DNA of 64,000 nucleotides. Source: Streptomyces curacoi. Lineage in GTDB: Bacteria; Actinomycetota; Actinomycetes; Streptomycetales; Streptomycetaceae. Positions within the stretch are counted from its first letter, which is position 1, and the number at the start of each line of letters is the position of its first letter. A model generated the notes under the pieces. It worked only from the letters and a program-made list of their open reading frames with translations. It searched no databases and had not been told where the DNA came from. The stretch is from contig NZ_KQ947984.1 in assembly GCF_001513975.1 (NCBI RefSeq), forward strand, positions 696,226-760,225, read 5' to 3'. The position numbers and the translations under genes are program-made. Positions 7,572-15,637 of the stretch are shown here, piece by piece.

Positions 7572-8852
7572 TCAGCTCCGGTCGGCCGCATCGGTGTCCG
7601 CCCGGCCTCCCGAGGCGTCCCGCTCCGCCGCCCTCAGCCGCAGCACCAGCACGCTCGCCGCCAGCAGGATGGCGCCGCCGGTCACCATCGGCGCCGAGAC
7701 CGTCGTACGCGCCGCCAGAAAGCCGCCCAGCGCCGACCCCACGGGCATCAGCCCCCAGGCGGCCAGCCGGTACGCCCCCGCCGCCTTGCCGCGCAGCTCG
7801 TCGGGGACCAGTTCCTGGCGCTTGGCGGCGGTGAGGACGTTCCATACGACGACCGTGCCGCCGTTGACGGCCAGGAGCGCGGCGACGGCGTACGGGGAGC
7901 ACACGGTGCCGGCGAGGACCAGGGTGACGCCGGCGACGAGGACCGCCCCGGTGTTGGCCGTTCCCCAGCCGAGCCGGGCGCCGAGGCGGGCCGCGAGCCC
8001 GCTGCCGACCAGGCTGCCCACGGCGGACCCGGCGATCAGCCAGCCGTAGCCGGCCTCGGACAGGCCCAGGGTCCGGGTCGCGTAGAGGACCAGGACCGAC
8101 GTGGCCATCGCCCCGGCCAGGCTCAACAGCCCGACCGTCACCGTCAGCAGCCGCAGGACGGGGTGCCGGAGCAGGAAGGCGAGGCCCGCGCGGATCTCGC
8201 CGAGCCAACCGCCGGCCGGCGCGGGGGTGGCCGGGGGCGCGGGGCGGAAGCTGCCGGGGATGCGGAGCAGCAGGACCGCGCTGAACAGGAAGGTCAGCGC
8301 GTCGACGGCGAAGGGCGCGTGGACGTTCCAGGCGAACAGCCAGGCGCCGATCACCGGTCCGGCGAAGCTGAGGTTGACGACGCTCGTCCCGAACAGCCGG
8401 CTGTTGGCCCGGGCCAGCGACGGGGTGGGGACGGTCGAGGGGATCATCGCCTGGGAGGCGGTGTCGTAGAAGGTGTCGGTGGTGCCGAGCAGGAAGGCCA
8501 CCGCGTAGAGGAGGGCGGGCGAGAGCGTGCCGCCCAGCGCCGACGCGATGAACCCGGCCACCAGCAGGTGGCGCAGCACGTCGATGCCGATCATCAGCTT
8601 CCGGCGGTCGACACGGTCGGCCGCGGCGCCGCCGATGAGGGCGAAGAGCAGCCAGGGCAGCCGCTCGAAGGTGGCCACCAGGGCCACCTCCTGGGGGTCC
8701 CCGGTGAGCGTGGCCGCCATCAGCGGCAGCGCGGTGACACGGATGCCGTCGCCGAGCCCGGACACGGCGTACGCTCCCCACAGCTTCCGGAACGCCCCGC
8801 TCAGCGGTGGTGTGCGCGGCGCCTTGGCGGTGGTTCGCGGGGCGGAGTTCAC
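7572..8852 (-). CDS. MFS transporter, 12-TM exporter type
   Basis: A 426-residue integral membrane protein with about twelve hydrophobic segments and the MFS loop motif GGAAADRVDRRKLM after TM2. Overall it resembles the enterobactin-exporter/MefA-like (MFS_3) group of drug or siderophore exporters. GTG at 8852 is chosen because GGAG lies eight bases upstream; the longer frame upstream is built from the adjacent 29-bp DNA repeat and cannot be a conserved N-terminus. No linked regulator or biosynthetic gene indicates a substrate. It is divergent from the response regulator at 9386 with the repeat array between them. Confidence 0.88.
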   Translation of the reverse strand: MNSAPRTTAKAPRTPPLSGAFRKLWGAYAVSGLGDGIRVTALPLMAATLTGDPQEVALVATFERLPWLLFALIGGAAADRVDRRKLMIGIDVLRHLLVAGFIASALGGTLSPALLYAVAFLLGTTDTFYDTASQAMIPSTVPTPSLARANSRLFGTSVVNLSFAGPVIGAWLFAWNVHAPFAVDALTFLFSAVLLLRIPGSFRPAPPATPAPAGGWLGEIRAGLAFLLRHPVLRLLTVTVGLLSLAGAMATSVLVLYATRTLGLSEAGYGWLIAGSAVGSLVGSGLAARLGARLGWGTANTGAVLVAGVTLVLAGTVCSPYAVAALLAVNGGTVVVWNVLTAAKRQELVPDELRGKAAGAYRLAAWGLMPVGSALGGFLAARTTVSAPMVTGGAILLAASVLVLRLRAAERDASGGRADTDAADRS

Positions 8853-8972
8853 GGGGGCGTCTCCAGGTGTCGGCCGACGGCTTGTGCGGCGCGGGTGCCG
8901 CGGTGAACGGAACGGAACCGTAGTCTCCGGGTCGGCGGGGGGCAGCTCGTTTTTCGTGGGGCGGGCGGGGCG

Positions 8973-9300
8973 GCTCGCTTTCCGACGGGCGAGCGGGGGC
9001 GGCTCGCATTCCGACAGGCGAGCGGGGGCAGCTCGCATTCCGACAGGCGAGCGGGGACAGCTCGCATTCCGACAGGCGAGCGGGGACAGCTCGCATTCCG
9101 ACAGGCGAGCGGGGACAGCTCGCATTCCGACAGGCGAGCGGGGACAGCTCGCATTCCGACAGGCGAGCGGGGACAGCTCGCATTCCGACAGGCGAGCGGG
9201 GACAGCTCGCATTCCGACAGGCGAGCGGCGAGCAGCTCGCTATGCGCCAAGCCGAGGGAGAGCGGCTCGCTATGCGCCAGGCCGACGGGGGCACCTCGCA
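8973..9300. repeat. 29-bp tandem repeat array with a hairpin in every unit
   Basis: GCTCGC recurs at 8973, 9002, 9031, 9060, 9089, 9118, 9147, 9176 and 9205, an exact 29-bp period. Degenerate units follow at about 9235, 9265 and 9294. In the conserved units GCTCGC is followed after ATTCCGACAG by GCGAGC, so each unit can form a 6-bp stem with a 10-base loop. The period is not a multiple of three, so it is not a coding repeat. There are no unique spacers, so it is not CRISPR. It fills the divergent space between an MFS gene and a response regulator. Confidence 0.97.
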
Positions 9301-9373
9301 TCCCGCCAAGCCAACCGGGGGCCGCCCCGCTGTCCCCCAAGCCGCGCCCAAGGCGAACGCCGGCCCCCGCGCC

Positions 9374-9379
9374 TACCCT
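9374..9379 (+). promoter_or_regulatory. Probable -10 box giving a leaderless transcript
   Basis: TACCCT fits the actinobacterial TAnnnT -10 pattern and ends seven bases before the GTG start codon of the response regulator, which has no convincing ribosome-binding site. That geometry predicts transcription starting at or next to the start codon. Confidence 0.5.
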
Positions 9380-9385
9380 TGGGGC

Positions 9386-10036
9386 GTGAACGAGATGCCC
9401 CGGAACCACCGGCCCGCGAAGTCGATCCGGGTCCTGCTCGCCGAGGATCAGGGCATGGTGCGCGGGGCGCTCGCCTTACTGCTCGGGATGGAACCGGACA
9501 TCGACGTCCTGGCGCAGGTGCCGGGCGGGGACGCGATCGTGGACGTCGTGCACGCCGTCCTCACCCACCGCCCCGATGTGGCCCTCCTCGACGTCGAGCT
9601 GCCGGGCGGCAGCGGCCTCGACGTGGCGGCCGAGCTGCGGGACCAGGCGCCGGACTGCCGGGTGCTGCTGCTGACCACCTTCGGCCGGCCCGGACATCTC
9701 CGCCGGGCCCTGGCGGCCGGAGCCGCCGGTTACCTGGTGAAGGACGGCCCCGTGGAGGAGCTGGCCGCGGCGATCCGCCGGGTGCTGACCGGTGAGACGG
9801 TGATCGACCCGGCCTTCGCCACGACCGCCCTGGGCCCCGGACCCGACGCGCTCACCCCCGGCGAGTGCGACGTCCTGAGGGCCTCGGCGGACGGCGCGAC
9901 CGTCGCCGACATCGCCGCCGAGTTCCACCTCGCCGAGTCCGCCGTCCGCGACCACCTCTCCTCCGCCATCGGCAAGACAGGCACCCGAGACCACCGGGAG
10001 GCACTGCGGGAGGCCCGGCGCCAGGGCTGGTTGTGA
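9386..10036 (+). CDS. NarL/LuxR-family response regulator, orphan
   Basis: A 216-residue two-domain regulator. The receiver domain (about 14-130) has the acidic pair Glu20/Asp21, phosphoacceptor Asp69 (ALLDVELPG), Thr97/98 and Lys119 (YLVKDG). A GerE/LuxR-type HTH follows at about 150-212 (LTPGECDVLRASADGATVADIAAEF...). It binds DNA when phosphorylated by a sensor kinase, but no histidine kinase gene is adjacent; neighbours are a repeat array and an unrelated sigma/anti-sigma pair. The GTG start is favoured by the leaderless promoter geometry; ATG at 9395 is an alternative. Confidence 0.9.
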   Translation: MNEMPRNHRPAKSIRVLLAEDQGMVRGALALLLGMEPDIDVLAQVPGGDAIVDVVHAVLTHRPDVALLDVELPGGSGLDVAAELRDQAPDCRVLLLTTFGRPGHLRRALAAGAAGYLVKDGPVEELAAAIRRVLTGETVIDPAFATTALGPGPDALTPGECDVLRASADGATVADIAAEFHLAESAVRDHLSSAIGKTGTRDHREALREARRQGWL

Positions 10037-10064
10037 CCGCCGGCCACGCCGTCCGCTCGCGGGC

Positions 10065-10844
10065 CTACTGGATCACCCCCGCCGTCCTGTTCTCCGTCCC
10101 CTCCGGGCCTACGCACACGAACCACTTCAGCGGAGAGCCGGCGGCCTCCTTCGGCAGGTCCACGCTGGTCGTGCCGTCCGACCAGGTGCACTTGACCTGC
10201 TGGGCCGTCCTGGCGACACGGCCGACCGCAAGGCTGTCGGGCCCGGGACCGCTGTCCTCCGACGGCGACAGCGCACCATAGACGATGTCCCTGCCCGTCA
10301 TCTCGTCCCACTTCTCGACCGTGTCGAAGATCAGGACCCTGGGTCGGCTGCTGCCGGCGGAGAGGCTCACGAAGTACGACGTCTTGCCGACGACGCCGGA
10401 GAGCTCCGGTCGTGCCCCGGCGTCGATCCCGTACTCGGCCATCGCGGCCAGCTGCCCCCGCGCCTCCGCCCTGTCCCGTGGCGGCCCCCACACGGAGATG
10501 ACGACGCGCCAGTCCTTGCCCCGGTCGGTCCCCCGCGACAACTCGGTCTGCTGCGGCTCGTACACATGCCGCTCACCGCTCGTCGGCGGCTGTGTCGCCA
10601 CCGCCACGCTCTTGTTGCCGTCCCCGCCCGGCAGTCCCGCCACCGCCAGCGTGCCCGCCGAGCCGACCAGCAGCAGGGCCGTTGCCGTGGCCATCGCCCA
10701 GCGACGGGCCTTGCGGCGGCGGCCGCCGCGCAGCACCGCGTCGTAGGGGGCTGTACCGATCTCGACCTCGTCCGCGGCGTCGGCCAGCAGCAGGGTGATG
10801 TCCGTGTGGTTCATGTCGAGGTTCGTCTCCCGGTCCGCGCTCAT
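10065..10844 (-). CDS. Single-pass membrane protein, probable anti-sigma partner
   Basis: A 259-residue protein: a cytoplasmic N-terminus of about 45 residues ending in RGGRRRKARR, one transmembrane helix (MATATALLLVGSAGTLAVAGL), then an extracytoplasmic domain with two cysteines. This layout and its position right behind a SigE-family sigma gene are typical of the membrane partners of such sigma factors in Streptomyces, though it has no obvious zinc anti-sigma motif. The ATG at 10844 overlaps the sigma stop codon as TGATG, implying translational coupling. Its role as an anti-sigma factor is inferred from location and topology. Confidence 0.75.
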   Translation of the reverse strand: MSADRETNLDMNHTDITLLLADAADEVEIGTAPYDAVLRGGRRRKARRWAMATATALLLVGSAGTLAVAGLPGGDGNKSVAVATQPPTSGERHVYEPQQTELSRGTDRGKDWRVVISVWGPPRDRAEARGQLAAMAEYGIDAGARPELSGVVGKTSYFVSLSAGSSRPRVLIFDTVEKWDEMTGRDIVYGALSPSEDSGPGPDSLAVGRVARTAQQVKCTWSDGTTSVDLPKEAAGSPLKWFVCVGPEGTENRTAGVIQ

Positions 10845-11383
10845 CACTGCCGCCCTCCGTGCGTCACCATCTCGGCCAGTCCCGGTATGGCGCGCAGTTT
10901 CGCGATCCCCTTGGCCGCGTTGCTCTTCACCGCGCCGACGGAACAGCCCATCGCCTCCGCCGTCTGCGTCTCGGTGAGGTCCTCCCAGTACCGCAGGACC
11001 ACCGCCTCCCGCTGCCGCGTGGGCAGTTGGGCGAGCGCCGACAGCAGGGCACTGCGGTCCTCGGCCTGGCCGATGCGGTCACCGGTGTCGGGCACCTCTC
11101 GCACCAGGCCCGAGTCGTCCTTCGGGGCGAGGAACTCCCTGAGCCTTCTGCGGTGTCTGCGGGCGTGTGCGTTGATCATCACGCGCCGTACATAGGCCTC
11201 CGGGTCGTCGGCCGAGCCGACCCTGCGCCAGGCCACATAGACCTGTTCGAGCGTCGACTGGACCAGGTCCTCCGCGGCGTGCTGCTCCCCCGTGAGGAGA
11301 AATGCCGTCCGCATCAACCGCGGCCAGCGGCCGATGACAAAGCTCTGGAACTCCGTGTCCCGAGCCGCCTTGCGATCCCCCAT
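10844..11383 (-). CDS. SigE-family (SigM-like) RNA polymerase sigma factor
   Basis: A 179-residue ECF-type sigma factor. Region 2 (LMRTAFLLTGEQHAAEDLVQSTLEQVYVAW, about residues 20-50) and region 4 (LPTRQREAVVLRYWEDLTETQTAEAMGCSVGAVKS, about 120-155) are complete, matching the SigE family common in actinomycetes. ATG at 11383 is preceded by AGGAGG five bases away; the upstream GTG overlaps that site and is rejected. It probably directs transcription of a small envelope-related regulon and is held by the membrane protein encoded immediately downstream. The region just upstream holds the downstream repeats of the next MFS gene. Confidence 0.92.
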   Translation of the reverse strand: MGDRKAARDTEFQSFVIGRWPRLMRTAFLLTGEQHAAEDLVQSTLEQVYVAWRRVGSADDPEAYVRRVMINAHARRHRRRLREFLAPKDDSGLVREVPDTGDRIGQAEDRSALLSALAQLPTRQREAVVLRYWEDLTETQTAEAMGCSVGAVKSNAAKGIAKLRAIPGLAEMVTHGGRQ

Positions 11384-11449
11384 GGGCACCTCCTAGATGT
11401 CTGAAGGAGTCCATGGGCCGACCGAACCGTTGCCTCCGTTCGCAGACTT

Positions 11450-11517
11450 TTCTCGGTTCGACGAGATTCTCGGTTCCACCAGATTTCTTCGTTCCCGAGA
11501 TTTCTCAGTTCGAGGAG
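11450..11517. repeat. Degenerate 17-bp tandem repeat, four copies, spanning the stop codon of the MFS gene
   Basis: Four 17-bp units (11450, 11467, 11484, 11501) share a TTCTCGGTTC-like core. The last unit contains the TGA stop and final codons of the minus-strand MFS gene at 11505. The units therefore look like successive copies of the gene's own tail placed downstream. Confidence 0.75.
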
Positions 11518-12932
11518 ACCTTTCGCGGCAGCCACACCAGCATCAGCGCCACCGCGCCGAGCAGCACCCCGGTCCCCACCCGGAACGCCAGCGCGTACCC
11601 CTCCGTCAGCGCCGCCGGCGTCGTACTCCCCGCCGAACGGGCCGACGCGATCGTCGACATGACCGCGAGCCCCAGTGAACCGCCCATGGTGCGGGAGGTG
11701 TTGACGAGCCCGGACACCAGCCCGGCCTCCCCCGGCGCGGTCCCGGACGTGGCCAGCGCCGCGAGCGGGGTCGACGCGAGGCCCGCGCCCAGCATCATCA
11801 GGATGCCCGGGAACATGATCGAGGTGAGATACGTGCCGTGCACGGTCATCGTCGACTGCCAGGCGAACCCGGCGACCGCCACCACCGTCCCCGCCGCCGC
11901 CAGGTTGCGCGCCCCCAGCACCCGCATGAACCGTGGCGCGACCTTGGAGCCGAAGACGATCGCCAGGGAGCTCGGCACCAGCGCGAGACCGGCTTCCAGG
12001 GGGGTGTAGCCCAGCACGTTCTGCGCGTACAGCGTCATGAAGAACCACATGCAGAACATCGCCGCCCCACACAGGAACATCGCCACGTTCGCCGACGACA
12101 CCGCCCGTCGGCGGAACAGCCCGAGCGGCATCAGCGGAGCGGCCGTACGGGCTTCCACGACGAGGAACACACCGATCAGCGCCAGGCCGGCGCACAGGGG
12201 TACGACCGTGGCCGTCGCCGTCCACCCCTCCGCCTCCGTCTGCGAGATGCCGTACGCCAGGATGGCCAGCCCCGCCGTCACCAGCGCCGCACCCGGAAGG
12301 TCCAGCCGCCGCCCGTCGCCGTCCCGGCCCTCGGCCAGCCACAGCAGCGCGGCGACCAGGACCACGGCCCCGACCGGCACGTTGATCAGCAGCACCCAGC
12401 GCCAGGACAGCACGTCGACCAGCACCCCGCCGACGACACCGCCCGCCGCGCCGCCGCCTCCGGCCACGGCGGTCCAGGTGCCTATGGCGCGCGCACGGGG
12501 AGCCCCTTCCGGGACCGCCGCCGTCAGGATCGTCAGGGTCGAGGGCGCAAGCACCGCCGCGCCCAGTCCCTGCACGGCCCGCGCGGCCAGCAGCTGCCAG
12601 CCCTCCTGGGCCAGGCCGCCGCCCAGGGAGGCCAGCGTGAACAGCGCGAGGCCCACCAGGAACATCCTCTTGCGGCCGTAGAGATCCCCGGCCCGCCCGC
12701 CGAGCAGCATGAACCCGGCGAAGGCGATGGCGTACGCGTTCACCACCCACTGCAGGCCCTGCGCGCTCAGCCCCAGGTCCGCCCGCATCGACGGCAACGC
12801 CACGTTCACCACGGACACGTCGAGCACGACCAGGAACTGACCGGCGCAGGCGAGCGTCACCACCACCCAGGTGGGGAGCGCGGTACGGCGGGATGTCTGG
12901 GTGACGTCAGCGGCTCGGAGCATGAGTGTCAT
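11505..12932 (-). CDS. MFS transporter, DHA2/EmrB-QacA type (14 TM)
   Basis: About 475 residues with fourteen hydrophobic segments. It carries the drug:H+ antiporter motif C-like stretch and motif A (LGGRAGDLYGRKRMFL) after TM2, and VVLDVSVVNVALPSMRADL in TM1, diagnostic of the EmrB/QacA DHA2 group. Such proteins export hydrophobic drugs or endogenous metabolites. ATG at 12932 is chosen, with ATG at 12959 in the same frame nine codons earlier as an alternative; neither has a strong ribosome-binding site. It is divergent from another DHA2 exporter (13064) with about 130 bp between them and no regulator gene nearby. Confidence 0.9.
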   Translation of the reverse strand: MTLMLRAADVTQTSRRTALPTWVVVTLACAGQFLVVLDVSVVNVALPSMRADLGLSAQGLQWVVNAYAIAFAGFMLLGGRAGDLYGRKRMFLVGLALFTLASLGGGLAQEGWQLLAARAVQGLGAAVLAPSTLTILTAAVPEGAPRARAIGTWTAVAGGGGAAGGVVGGVLVDVLSWRWVLLINVPVGAVVLVAALLWLAEGRDGDGRRLDLPGAALVTAGLAILAYGISQTEAEGWTATATVVPLCAGLALIGVFLVVEARTAAPLMPLGLFRRRAVSSANVAMFLCGAAMFCMWFFMTLYAQNVLGYTPLEAGLALVPSSLAIVFGSKVAPRFMRVLGARNLAAAGTVVAVAGFAWQSTMTVHGTYLTSIMFPGILMMLGAGLASTPLAALATSGTAPGEAGLVSGLVNTSRTMGGSLGLAVMSTIASARSAGSTTPAALTEGYALAFRVGTGVLLGAVALMLVWLPRKVSSN

Positions 12933-13063
12933 GTTCTCAACGCCTGACGCTCCTGGCATCGGGATTTCGACCTAGGCCCGCGTTTCCCAAGAGAAGGTCA
13001 AGAAATCATTAGTGAGCCAAAGCATCGGAATAGTTGCCCTGGCGCACCGAGTTCAAGCTACAC

Positions 13064-14806
13064 ATGACACGAACGACGACTGACCAGCCCACCGGCAGAG
13101 CGACCTCCGGCGCCCTCGTCCCGGTCCTCGCCTTCGCGGGCATCGTTGTCGCGGTGATGCAGACCCTGCTCGTCCCGGTCATCAAGGACCTGCCGCAGCT
13201 GCTGAGCACCGCGCCCAGCAACGCCACCTGGGTGCTGACCTCGACGCTGCTCTCCGGTGCCGTGGCCACGCCGATCATGGGCCGGCTGGGTGACCTGTAC
13301 GGCAAGCGGCGCATGCTGATCGGCAGCCTGGCCGTGATGGTGGTCGGTGCGCTGGTCAGCGCGCTCACCAGCGACCTGCTCCTCATGATCGCCGGCCGTA
13401 CCCTCCAGGGCTTCGCGATGGGCGCGATCCCGCTCGGCATCGGCCTGATGCGCGACATGCTGCCCCGCGAGAGGCTCGGCTCGGCGATGGCCCTGATGAG
13501 CTCCTCGATCGGCGTCGGCGGCGGCCTCGCGCTGCCCGCCGCGGCCCTGGTCGCCCAGCACGCCGACTGGCACGCCCTGTTCTACGGCGCCGCAGGACTC
13601 GGCGTCCTCTCCATCGTCCTCACCCTCCTCGTCGTACCGGAGTCCAAGGTCCGCGCCGAAGGCTCCTTCGACCTGCTCGGCGCGCTCGGCCTCTCCGCGG
13701 GCCTCGTCCTCTTCCTCCTCCCGATCACCAAGGGCAGCGACTGGGGCTGGACCTCCGGCACCACGCTCGGCCTGTTCGGCGCCTCGCTCCTCGTCCTCCT
13801 CCTGTGGGGCCTGTACGAGCTGCGCACCCCGGCGCCCCTCGTGGACCTGCGCACCACGGCCCGCCCGGCCGTCCTCTTCACCAACCTCGCCTCGATCATG
13901 GTCGGCGTCAGCTTCTACGTCGTCTCCCTGGTCCTCCCCCAGCTCCTCCAGCTGCCGAAGAGCACCGGGTACGGCCTCGGCCAGTCCATGGTCGTCGCGG
14001 GTCTGCTCGTGGCGCCGCTGGGCCTGACGATGATGTTCACCGCGCCCGTCTACGCCCGTCTCTCGGCGAAGTACGGCCCCAAGTCCACCCTGATCCTCGG
14101 CCTGCTGATCATCGCGATCGGCTACGGCGCCGGTCTGGGCCTGATGAGCGCCCCCTGGCAGAGCCTCGTCATCTCGGTGGTCCTCGGCGCCGGCATCGGC
14201 CTCGCCTACTCCTCCCTGCCCGCGCTGATCGTCGGCGCGGTCCCGGCCTCCGAGACCGGCGCGGCGAACGGCCTCAACACACTGATGCGTTCCATCGGCA
14301 CGTCGGTCTCCAGTGCCGTCATCGGCATGGTGCTGGCCAACACCGCGGACAACGTCGGCGGCGTCGAGATCCCGACGATGCACGGCTTCCGCGTCTCCTT
14401 CCTGATCGCGACCGCCGCCGTGGCCGTCGGCCTCCTCCTGGCCCTCTTCCTGCCGGGGCAGCGCGCGGCGTCCAGGCCCCAGCTGCGCGCGAGCAGCGAG
14501 GAGGACGCGAACCTGGAGAACGCCGAGGAGGCCCTGCGTGGCTTCCGCGGGCGTGTCCTGGGCGCCGACGGCACCCCGGTGGCCCGCGCCAAGGTCACGT
14601 TGATCGACCGCCGGGGCCGCCAGGCGGGCGCGACCCTCTCCGGGGCGGACGGCAGCTACGCCCTCACCGTCCCCGCCCAGGGCTCCTACGTCCTGGCCGC
14701 CCGGGCCGACGGCCACGGCCCGCTCGCCTCGTCGGCCACGCACGCCGGGGACGACCGCCCGGTCGACCTGGACCTGCCCCTGCCGGGAGAGACGGTCACC
14801 GCCTGA
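13064..14806 (+). CDS. MFS drug exporter (DHA2) fused to a C-terminal carboxypeptidase-regulatory-like domain
   Basis: A 580-residue fusion. Residues 1-480 are a fourteen-helix MFS exporter with motif A (MGRLGDLYGKRRMLIG). Residues about 500-580 form a soluble domain, LRGFRGRVLGADGTPVARAKVTLIDRRGRQAGATLSGADGSYAL..., a typical transthyretin-like carboxypeptidase-regulatory/CnaB-type beta-sandwich. Such domains usually bind or scaffold outside the cell; here it follows the last membrane helix, and its side depends on helix number. ATG at 13064 starts the clear N-terminus MTRTTTDQPTG, with no visible ribosome-binding site. It is divergent from the DHA2 gene at 11505. Confidence 0.9.
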   Translation: MTRTTTDQPTGRATSGALVPVLAFAGIVVAVMQTLLVPVIKDLPQLLSTAPSNATWVLTSTLLSGAVATPIMGRLGDLYGKRRMLIGSLAVMVVGALVSALTSDLLLMIAGRTLQGFAMGAIPLGIGLMRDMLPRERLGSAMALMSSSIGVGGGLALPAAALVAQHADWHALFYGAAGLGVLSIVLTLLVVPESKVRAEGSFDLLGALGLSAGLVLFLLPITKGSDWGWTSGTTLGLFGASLLVLLLWGLYELRTPAPLVDLRTTARPAVLFTNLASIMVGVSFYVVSLVLPQLLQLPKSTGYGLGQSMVVAGLLVAPLGLTMMFTAPVYARLSAKYGPKSTLILGLLIIAIGYGAGLGLMSAPWQSLVISVVLGAGIGLAYSSLPALIVGAVPASETGAANGLNTLMRSIGTSVSSAVIGMVLANTADNVGGVEIPTMHGFRVSFLIATAAVAVGLLLALFLPGQRAASRPQLRASSEEDANLENAEEALRGFRGRVLGADGTPVARAKVTLIDRRGRQAGATLSGADGSYALTVPAQGSYVLAARADGHGPLASSATHAGDDRPVDLDLPLPGETVTA

Positions 14807-14820
14807 GATCCACGCCACCC

Positions 14821-14852
14821 GTACCCCCTGTCGCTTCGGTGGCAGGGGGTAC
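14821..14852. terminator. Hairpin after the MFS fusion gene
   Basis: GTACCCCCTG and CAGGGGGTAC form a perfect 10-bp stem around a 12-base loop, 14 bp past the MFS stop codon. No U-run follows, as usual in Streptomyces. Confidence 0.65.
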
Positions 14853-14896
14853 GACAGCATGGGCGCCCTGACCTACGTACTACCGAAAGGACCCCC

Positions 14897-15547
14897 ATGC
14901 CCCCGGCCCCCAAGCCCGAGATCCTGGCCGCGTTCGAGGCGGCGAAGGGCTTCATGCCCACGGGCGAGGGGCTCGCGCTCTACGCGGCGGCCGTCGAGGC
15001 CGGGCGCCTCGGCCTTCCGCTCCTGGAGGTCGGCACGTACTGCGGCCGCTCCACGATCCTGCTCGCCGACGCCGCCCGCGAGGCCGGTGTGACGGCCCTC
15101 ACGGTCGACCACCACCGGGGCAGCGAGGAGCAGCAGCCGGGCTGGGAGTACCACGACCCGCAGACGGTCGACCCCGAGATCGGCCTGATGGACACGCTGC
15201 CGACCTTCCGCCGCACCCTCCACGAGGCGGGCCTGGAGGAGCACGTGATCGCCCTGGTCGGCCGCTCCCTCCAGGTCGCGAAGGTCTGGAACTCCCCCCT
15301 CGGCCTGGTCTTCATCGACGGCGGCCACACCGACGAGCACGCCAACGCCGACTACGAGGGCTGGGCCCCGCATGTCGCCGAGGGCGGTCTGCTCGTCATC
15401 CACGACGTGTTCCCGGACCCGGAGGACGAGTTCACGGGGCAGGCGCCGTACCGGATCTACCTGCGGGCGCTGGAGTCCGGCGCCTTCACGGAGGTCTCGG
15501 CGACCGACTCGCTGCGGGTGCTGCGGCGGACGGGGGCGGGGGTCTGA
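14897..15547 (+). CDS. Class I SAM-dependent methyltransferase (Methyltransf_24 type)
   Basis: A 216-residue protein with the SAM-binding motif LLEVGTYCGRSTILLADAA at about residues 39-57, an acidic second-strand end (LTVDHHRG), and LGLVFIDGGHTDEHANADYEGWAPHV resembling the metal-dependent O-methyltransferase/Methyltransf_24 core. It is likely cytoplasmic; its acceptor is unknown. ATG at 14897 follows GAAAGGA at a good distance. It is conserved-looking but isolated between an MFS gene and a cell-wall amidase. Confidence 0.85.
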   Translation: MPPAPKPEILAAFEAAKGFMPTGEGLALYAAAVEAGRLGLPLLEVGTYCGRSTILLADAAREAGVTALTVDHHRGSEEQQPGWEYHDPQTVDPEIGLMDTLPTFRRTLHEAGLEEHVIALVGRSLQVAKVWNSPLGLVFIDGGHTDEHANADYEGWAPHVAEGGLLVIHDVFPDPEDEFTGQAPYRIYLRALESGAFTEVSATDSLRVLRRTGAGV

Positions 15548-15624
15548 CGGCGCGGTCCCCGTATGCCGGGCCGGCGGCCACCCATTGAGCCGCTCCGGAT
15601 CCCATGGGAATCCCGCACCGCCGC

Positions 15625-15630
15625 TAGGGT
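15625..15630 (+). promoter_or_regulatory. Probable -10 box for a leaderless amidase transcript
   Basis: TAGGGT fits TAnnnT and ends seven bases before the GTG that starts the amidase; no ribosome-binding site lies between them, so the message is probably leaderless. Confidence 0.5.
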
Positions 15631-15637
15631 GGCAGGC

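Noticed and set aside
8973-9300. CRISPR array
   Set aside because: The 29-bp units follow one another without unique spacers and no cas genes are nearby.
8849-9409. Repeat-encoded proteins in several frames across the 29-bp array
   Set aside because: The period is not a multiple of three, and open frames on both strands come from GC-rich repeat content; no ribosome-binding site or conserved sequence supports them.
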